DNA of 29,197 bases from positions 1-29,197 of the forward strand of contig DASSIM010000143.1 in assembly GCA_035691865.1 (NCBI GenBank), in the 5' to 3' direction. Of this stretch, positions 24,522-29,197 are shown in pieces (position 1 is the stretch's first letter; every line of letters starts with the position of its first letter). The notes under the pieces were generated by a model. That model was not told where the DNA came from. It did not search any database and was given only the letters and a program-made list of their open reading frames with translations. Source of the DNA: Nitrosopolaris sp035691865. Its GTDB lineage: Archaea; Thermoproteota; Nitrososphaeria; Nitrososphaerales; Nitrososphaeraceae. A program made the translations under genes and the position numbers.

Positions 24522-25041
24522 CTTTGTCGATATAACTTTCATGTTCCATGAGTTCGGTCAACTTACACTATACAAACTAACAGTTCTCTAAAGTAGTGAT
24601 AAATGAGATATGAAGATTGTGTGAATCCGCATACGCATTGGTAGCATAAGCTATCGTCAAATTGTTTAAGTAGACAATAGGAAAGTGTTGGTAAAATTTT
24701 GTACCTCAGCTACAATTGTATCTACGCTGACAGAAATGAGTATCTATGAACCGACAATATCGAGAACATAATGATCGATACTGGAAGTTTATGTAACCGA
24801 TTATGTTAGGCCACACTGATAAATTCTTCATCGTACTGGATTTGAGAACCGGTCTGCCCATTTTGGGATTGTTCAGGCAATTGGATTTTGCAATATTCTG
24901 GGCAGTGCAAAAGTTCTGCGACAGCTAACATGATGAAGAAATATGAAATCAAATAACGGAAGGAGTCGATCGGTTTCTAAATATATAACGATTTTGCTGA
25001 GGAATAAATTATATTATTGACCATTTACTATAGAAGTACCA
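24522..25041. other. Gene-poor stretch
   Basis: It contains one small minus ORF (24806-24931, listed). AATTATATTATTG (about 25006-25018) lies 30 nt before the TTG at 25042 and is a plausible TATA box for the next gene. Confidence 0.4.
24806..24931 (-). CDS. Possible small Cys-containing protein, unknown
   Basis: A 41-aa ORF from ATG, reading MLAVAELLHCPEYCKIQLPE then an acidic, Gln-rich tail ending FISVA. A TTG seven codons upstream (ISYFFI) would lengthen it. CPEYC is a CxxxC pair. It is not recognised and could be chance. Confidence 0.25.
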   Translation of the reverse strand: MLAVAELLHCPEYCKIQLPEQSQNGQTGSQIQYDEEFISVA

Positions 25042-25329
25042 TTGGCTGATCCAGCGCGTCATATAAAAAAGAAACAGCTTAGAGATATTAGCCATAAAAT
25101 ACGCAGAGTTCAATTGCGTATGCACAATAGAAAGGCTAAGTGCTATGTTCCTGAATTGCTCGTTGAACTAAACTCACTATTCAAGCAAAGGGAAACCATT
25201 AGAAATGGAAATTTGATAAGAACCCCACATATCTACAGACCTGAAAAAATATGCACCGTATGTAACTACAGGATCGACAAAGGATACCATATTTGTAAAC
25301 CCAAGGCCTCACGGCCCTTGCGTTCATAA
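25042..25329 (+). CDS. Small basic protein with zinc-finger-like motif, unknown
   Basis: A 95-aa protein. Residues 8-60 are basic and probably helical (KKKQLRDISHKIRRVQLRMH). The C-terminal part has Cys71, Cys74, His84 and Cys85 in CTVCNYRIDKGYHIC, which could bind one zinc ion. The strong positive charge suggests nucleic-acid binding, as an inference only. The start is TTG; a TATA-like element sits 30 nt upstream. It stands alone on the plus strand. Confidence 0.6.
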   Translation: MADPARHIKKKQLRDISHKIRRVQLRMHNRKAKCYVPELLVELNSLFKQRETIRNGNLIRTPHIYRPEKICTVCNYRIDKGYHICKPKASRPLRS

Positions 25330-25360
25330 GCACAGGAGGCTGTCATGATTTCTGGTTAGA

Positions 25361-25444
25361 ATGGGGACGATCCTTATCGCTACTGCTTTAATTCTAGTGG
25401 TGAATGTGACCTTTCCAAATAATCATAACATAAAAAATATCTGA
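25361..25444 (+). pseudogene. Signal-peptide-like fragment
   Basis: A 27-codon ORF beginning MGTILIATALILVVNVTFPN. It looks like the N-terminal export signal of a secreted protein whose mature part is missing. It could also be chance. Confidence 0.25.
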
Positions 25445-25470
25445 GAAAAGTGCACTAATACCTCCGCTCA

Positions 25471-25691
25471 ATGAAGGCATTTCCTACCACAAGAAAAATA
25501 AGAGTGGAATTCATAGTTCATGTTAATGACAAACAATCAACACATGAAGCATTTTTGAAGGTGAAAAATGTGGTAAAACTGCAACGAAACAAGCAGACGA
25601 ATTTGTTTCTCAGTCTTCCGTAAAGGGTATAAGCGTCACAATTTGTGAAATATTATTACTTTATGAAGAAATAACACGATTCGGTACATAG
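25471..25691 (+). pseudogene. Frame-broken small gene, unknown
   Basis: Frame 0 from ATG 25471 reads MKAFPTTRKIRVEFIVHVND then KQSTHEAFLKVKNVVK. A -1 change in the A-run of GGTAAAACTG (about 25575) gives TATKQADEFVSQSSVKGISV then TICEILLLYEEITRFGT, ending at TAG 25689-25691. The joined product of about 73 aa reads smoothly. The uncorrected frame stops at 25623. One missing A would explain it, either as a mutation or as a sequencing error. No family is recognised. Confidence 0.4.
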
Positions 25692-26067
25692 GAAATGAAT
25701 CGAATCATAACTCTTCCAAGTTCATTACTTCTAAAACAATCAACAATTTTATCCATATTATCCTTTTGATAACACCATAAAGTTTTATTGGATATGTCCT
25801 CAAACACATACATTTAAGATGCGCGACTACGATAGAAAGGTTAGCAAAAAGATTGTCCTGTACGGCGCAGTTAACTCAAATCTAGGCAACGAATATTAAT
25901 GAATTGGAAATAAATTCTGTACGCAGAGTACGTCCTCCAACTGGAGATTCTAACACAGATAGTTTACCTTTTAGTCTATCGCACCATTTGCAATATCTGT
26001 GTGATAAATCTGACTGCGCATATCTTGTGGCAATAGATATGTTAGTAACACTACGACGAACCATATC

Positions 26068-26226
26068 ATGCAAATTCGACCCAATGTACCTATACCACTT
26101 GGGTTCAAAAATGAACCACTTAAGAGGCCTAACGATGGAATTAATGCAACAGGATATCTAACCACGGTAATCGTTTCGGATGGTACTGAAACCCTTCGTA
26201 CCAAATGCAGCCTTTCCTATGACTGA
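26068..26226 (+). pseudogene. Fragment of an unknown, possibly secreted protein
   Basis: A 52-aa frame from ATG 26068 reads MQIRPNVPIPLGFKNEPLKR then PNDGINATGYLTTVIVSDGT, with Asn-Ala-Thr as a sequon. The same frame is open upstream for about 20 codons (CGNRYVSNTTTN), so this is probably part of a longer decayed gene. No family is recognised. Confidence 0.3.
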
Positions 26227-26483
26227 TAACGAGGTGTATCTTGATTCAGGTCAGTGAAAGGACATAAAGTCCTAGATCTAGAAGTACCTTCGCTCTACTA
26301 TTCAAAAGGCTTTGGTATGTGAAATACATCTCTCTGCATAATGAGTCATCACAAAATAAGTGCTATCAAGAGCCAGCGTGACAACAGTGCTTCCAACAGT
26401 CAGCTTATTTTTTTGGTTAGTGGATACACAACATGTTAATGTCCCGTGTGAAGTAGAAATTCTAATTTGATTTGATATGAAAG

Positions 26484-26575
26484 TATTCACGTTGTGACAG
26501 CAGCCCCACATATGTTATCACTTGTACCGGGAACAATGGCGCGCGTGCAACGCTGTGGGAATCACAACGTGAATA
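26484..26575. repeat. Long inverted repeat with 14-bp perfect arms
   Basis: TATTCACGTTGTGA (26484-26497) pairs perfectly with TCACAACGTGAATA (26562-26575). Inside, CCCACA and TGTGGG extend the stem after an internal loop, and TTGT/ACAA form a small inner hairpin. The loop is otherwise 64 nt with a GC-rich patch (GGCGCGCGTGC). It may be a structured RNA or a small palindromic element. No transposase is nearby. Confidence 0.65.
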
Positions 26576-26855
26576 TATCGTATTGCATATGGAATAATAT
26601 AAATTAATAAACTGCAAGTAGAAGCAAGTGTGCCTTTAATGAGTGCATGGTTGCTTCCATAAATATTCCGGCTACTACCGCCCAATCCATAGTGGTGGGT
26701 ATTTTCTTTTGAATTTAGCATAGCATCTCTAGTTCTTCAAATATTTCAGAATCATGTTCTCCTTCGTTAATATGCTAACTCTAGTATAATTTGTTGCATT
26801 GAATTCATAATTAAGATGTTCTAGGTGTGTCCATCAAACCCATCTGGAGAAGATG

Positions 26856-27374
26856 CTAGGTGACCTTCTTACCCGCTGCTTTTAGTCTAGTCATCATCCT
26901 AAATTCACCTTCTTGAAATCTTTGCTGATCTTCATCTGTATTCAGGATTAAGGGATTAACCTCAATCGGTTTTCGATTTTCGTCCAGAGCCACAATAGTA
27001 ACAAATGCAGTGCCAGTTAGAACTCGCTCGCCGATGTCAAGATCTTCTGCTTCTATTCTAACTTCAACCTCCATAGAGGATTTTTTTACATAATTAAGTC
27101 GTGCAGAAAGTATCAATGCATTTCCGATGTAGACGGGTTTTAAAAATGTCATTCTATCAATACTTGCAGTGACTACATTTGCATGTCCTGCGTGGCGTTT
27201 GGCAACAAGACCTGCAATAAGATCTAGATGTTTTAGTATTACGCCTCCAAAAACATTACCTTTTGGATTCGCATCTGAAGGCAGCATTATAATAGTTGTC
27301 TGTGACTTGGATTCCTCGGGACTCTTGCCTATCTGGGAATGATTTGCTGATACCATTTTAAGCTCTATTATCAT
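26856..27374 (-). CDS. Acyl-CoA thioesterase, hotdog fold (YciA/BACH type)
   Basis: A 172-aa hotdog thioesterase that hydrolyses acyl-CoA to free acid and CoA in the cytoplasm. The family landmarks are MLPSDANPKGNVFGGVILKH, with the Asn-Pro-x-Gly-x-x-Phe-Gly-Gly loop and the catalytic-type Asp in HLDLIAGLVAKRHAG. VVTASIDRMTFLKPVYIGN and MEVEVRIEAED follow. Chain-length preference cannot be told. The start is ATG; Met7 is an alternative. TAATAAAT about 22 nt upstream may be the TATA box. It is monocistronic. Confidence 0.92.
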   Translation of the reverse strand: MIIELKMVSANHSQIGKSPEESKSQTTIIMLPSDANPKGNVFGGVILKHLDLIAGLVAKRHAGHANVVTASIDRMTFLKPVYIGNALILSARLNYVKKSSMEVEVRIEAEDLDIGERVLTGTAFVTIVALDENRKPIEVNPLILNTDEDQQRFQEGEFRMMTRLKAAGKKVT

Positions 27375-28223
27375 GCCATGTTTCTAATTGATTTATTAGT
27401 TACGGCAACGAGACACATACTCCGAATTATGTGTAAACACGACGGTTCACTAGGGTGGGATTGGTACTATATTAGAAATATATCAGGAAAAATATAGAGA
27501 CTACGATGGGTTACCATCCTTCTAATCATCACCGACTGCATCGTCCCATCTTTTGGGGGTAAGATTCCTTACAAAGATGGATGCGCTTAGCTGCTTCGGA
27601 GATTGGCAATGCTTACAGGGTTTTAGTTTGTACATTACCTTAGCTTCCAGTAACAAATAGAGGTGCGTTGTCATTGGAGCTTCAATAATCACTACAATGT
27701 CATGTCGTCCCAGTGTTATTAATTAAGGAGTGTCCCGCTCATCGTTTCAAATCAAATCTTAAATGCCTGAGACCGCTTTGGACTATTCTTTGAATTCCTC
27801 ACTGCTTCATTTGTAAATTGACTGAGAACCAAAATGGACAATGTAAATCACTGTATCTTATTTGTGCCTAAATAATTGGCTTTCGGATTCTTATTTCTAC
27901 TCCTTACTATGTCCTATGATAAATCCAGTAAGCAATCGTCAGGCTGGTTGCTGGCCAAATAGATCTATGGTTCAGTCCGTGTTAATAATTTACCACAGCA
28001 TTGATGCTGCGAATGATATATCGGTCGTTTTTGCTGGCAGCGTGCTAGGCATAATATCCAATATCCAAGCTTTGTTTCAGAAACGATATCAACTAATGTT
28101 TTATTAGGATTTAACATTCCTTTCAGAACAGCATTATTGTTCCGCTGGCATACTGGTTACAATATTATACACCCAAGACACGTATAGACACATATTGGCG
28201 TCAAGTCAGGAGAGCTACAGTAA
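27375..28223. other. Long gene-poor stretch
   Basis: About 850 bp with no gene I support. An 81-aa ORF at 27862-28107 looks like chance. A GTGATGA box on the minus strand near 27530 could suggest a C/D RNA but lacks the other boxes. AGGAG about 10 nt before 28224 may be a ribosome-binding site for the next gene. Confidence 0.45.
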
Positions 28224-28583
28224 ATGAATGCAGTTATCCCCCCAGATATAGAGGTGAAGGAACACCCCAGCTTTAGGACAATCAATGTGGGTGGCGTATA
28301 CGGTATGCCTGTTGGTATGCGCTTCGAAGTTGTTCTTTATTCGGAACAACTTGAAGTTGCAAGAGCGTTGTCATCGATCCAAACACCCATGCCACCTAGT
28401 GTTAGTCGTGTATTAGAGTGTAGACTCATAATCGATCCGTTTCAGGCGAAATCAATTGCACAATGGTTAACAGCACAAGTGAACGCTTTTGAAAAACAAT
28501 TTGGACATATCCCGTCAGCTGAAGAGCTGCAAGAAAAAGCTAATAGTACTGGAACAGAAAACAAAAAAGGGGTCTACCAATAA
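28224..28583 (+). CDS. DUF3467-like protein
   Basis: A 119-aa protein. The core has a strand-rich first half (GGVYGMPVGMRFEVVLYSEQ) and ends with LIIDPFQAKSIAQWLTAQVN then AFEKQFGHIP. This matches the DUF3467 layout, in which a helix of the form QAK-x4-L-x3-V-x2-YEKQFG closes the domain. The tail is charged and probably disordered. The role is unknown. The ATG start has AGGAG about 10 nt upstream. Confidence 0.6.
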   Translation: MNAVIPPDIEVKEHPSFRTINVGGVYGMPVGMRFEVVLYSEQLEVARALSSIQTPMPPSVSRVLECRLIIDPFQAKSIAQWLTAQVNAFEKQFGHIPSAEELQEKANSTGTENKKGVYQ

Positions 28584-29075
28584 GTAAGTAACCGGCTCAC
28601 CCACCACAACTATAATCGACCACAGTACGTATCGAGCCTGCCCTTGACAGTGCCAGAAAATACAAAAAAGGAATAATCAGAAAGGCTGGCAGGAATATTG
28701 GTACCGGTGTTCAAGCATCCTTAGAAAGGGAGAAAAGAAATGGATACATTAGAAATTTGATGAAATAAAAAGAAAAGATTGAAGACGATCGTACTGAACG
28801 AATCATATTTGTGTATTCTTTCTTGGCCTTCAGAAGAACTTGCTATGAAAAACCATTGTTTGATCTCGTTTGATGTTGTATCAGCTTAGAGTCATTCATA
28901 ATAGAAAATGTGCCTAGTTGGACTAGGATTATTCTGCAGGCTAAAAAATATCTCGACACGTGTCAGGTCGTAGGATCTAGGTCATCCATTTCAATTTAAT
29001 TGTGGGCTCATAGAATATCTTTATGTAAAATGGCACTGATCAAATTATTCCTTGAATTATGTTAGAAAAAGATCA
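28584..29075. other. Gene-poor stretch
   Basis: No supported gene. Short Lys-rich frames near 28660-28770 lack a start and resemble noise or a remnant. Confidence 0.4.
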
Positions 29076-29197
29076 TTATCTTTTCTTGAATAATCGCGTA
29101 GTATATGCCATCAAATCTGCGACAGCAATAAATCCTAGTATTCCTACTAGGCTACCAATCACTGAAGCTATGAAAGGTTCAAATAGATGTGTTAGAA
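29076..29197 (-). CDS. Membrane protein, C-terminal end (partial at window end)
   Basis: The minus frame is open from the window edge to TAA at 29076-29078. It encodes about 39 residues: LTHLFEPFIASVIGSLVGIL then GFIAVADLMAYTTRLFKKR. This is one or two hydrophobic helices followed by a short basic tail, as at the cytoplasmic end of a membrane protein. The rest lies outside the window, so no family can be named. No start codon is needed here because the gene begins beyond the edge. Confidence 0.6.
   Translation of the reverse strand, partial: LTHLFEPFIASVIGSLVGILGFIAVADLMAYTTRLFKKR

Larger units (their letters stand above)
25330..26855. other. Region of decayed coding traces and repeats
   Basis: About 1.5 kb with no intact gene of normal size. 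It holds a signal-peptide-like fragment (25361), a frame-broken small gene (25471-25691), an open secreted-looking fragment (26068-26226) and a long inverted repeat (26484-26575). The short minus ORFs at 26302-26511 and 26518-26721 are not convincing. The picture is one of gene decay. Confidence 0.45.

Noticed and set aside
26302..26721. Two minus-strand ORFs of 69 and 67 aa
   Set aside because: They straddle the long inverted repeat, are rich in Cys, His and Thr without a pattern, and lack promoter or family evidence.
27500..27560. Minus-strand GTGATGA with CTGA about 45 nt later, as a C/D box RNA
   Set aside because: No internal D' and C' boxes at the expected places and no terminal stem; not enough for a call.
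27862..28107. 81-aa plus-strand ORF
   Set aside because: No domain, no promoter, atypical composition.

Overview
The window looks like chromosomal DNA of a Nitrososphaeria (Thaumarchaeota) archaeon, most likely a soil-type Nitrososphaerales. Support: archaeal information-processing proteins (Rio2 kinase, LSm protein, RadA/RadB-type ATPase) sit beside a bacterial-type UvrC and MetK and an anaerobic-type cobalamin pathway. Starts are often TTG with TATA boxes about 25-30 nt upstream (leaderless style), base composition is AT-rich, and small secreted repeat proteins are present. No amo, rRNA, tRNA or other decisive marker lies in the window, so the taxon is an inference.

Left part (1-11130, about 86% coding). 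The window opens with the 3' end of uvrC. Then come cbiA (+) and a minus-strand cobalamin group read cbiD, cbiG, cbiX, cbiC. Their products act on cobalt insertion (CbiX), ring contraction (CbiG, CbiD), methyl migration (CbiC) and a,c-amidation (CbiA). A CBS-pair protein and an SRPBCC protein follow. Next are rio2 and metK (convergent, 3' ends overlapping by 11 bp) and a divergent LSm / RadA-like pair. MetK makes the S-adenosylmethionine used by the corrin methyltransferases, including CbiD.

Right part (11131-29197, about 46% coding). Compact units are a MOSC-moaA-CBS group (molybdenum cofactor), a PKD-domain secreted protein, a membrane protein, a SufR-like regulator, an FMN reductase, two small secreted repeat proteins, a DUF4242 protein, a PPOX flavoprotein, a zinc-motif protein, an acyl-CoA thioesterase and a DUF3467-like protein. 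The window ends inside a minus-strand membrane-protein gene. Between them lie long gene-poor stretches with decayed or frame-broken reading frames: a short-chain dehydrogenase (7546-7780, in the left part), a zinc-ribbon protein (21791-22138), and ORFs split at A-runs (about 12309-12544, 19720-20120, 25471-25691).

No intact mobile element, CRISPR array or clearly new multi-gene system is visible. The points most worth following are the A7-interrupted gene at 19720-20120, the long inverted repeat at 26484-26575, the RecA-family protein lacking the catalytic glutamate, the half-degenerate two-domain CbiX, and the gene graveyard in the right half.
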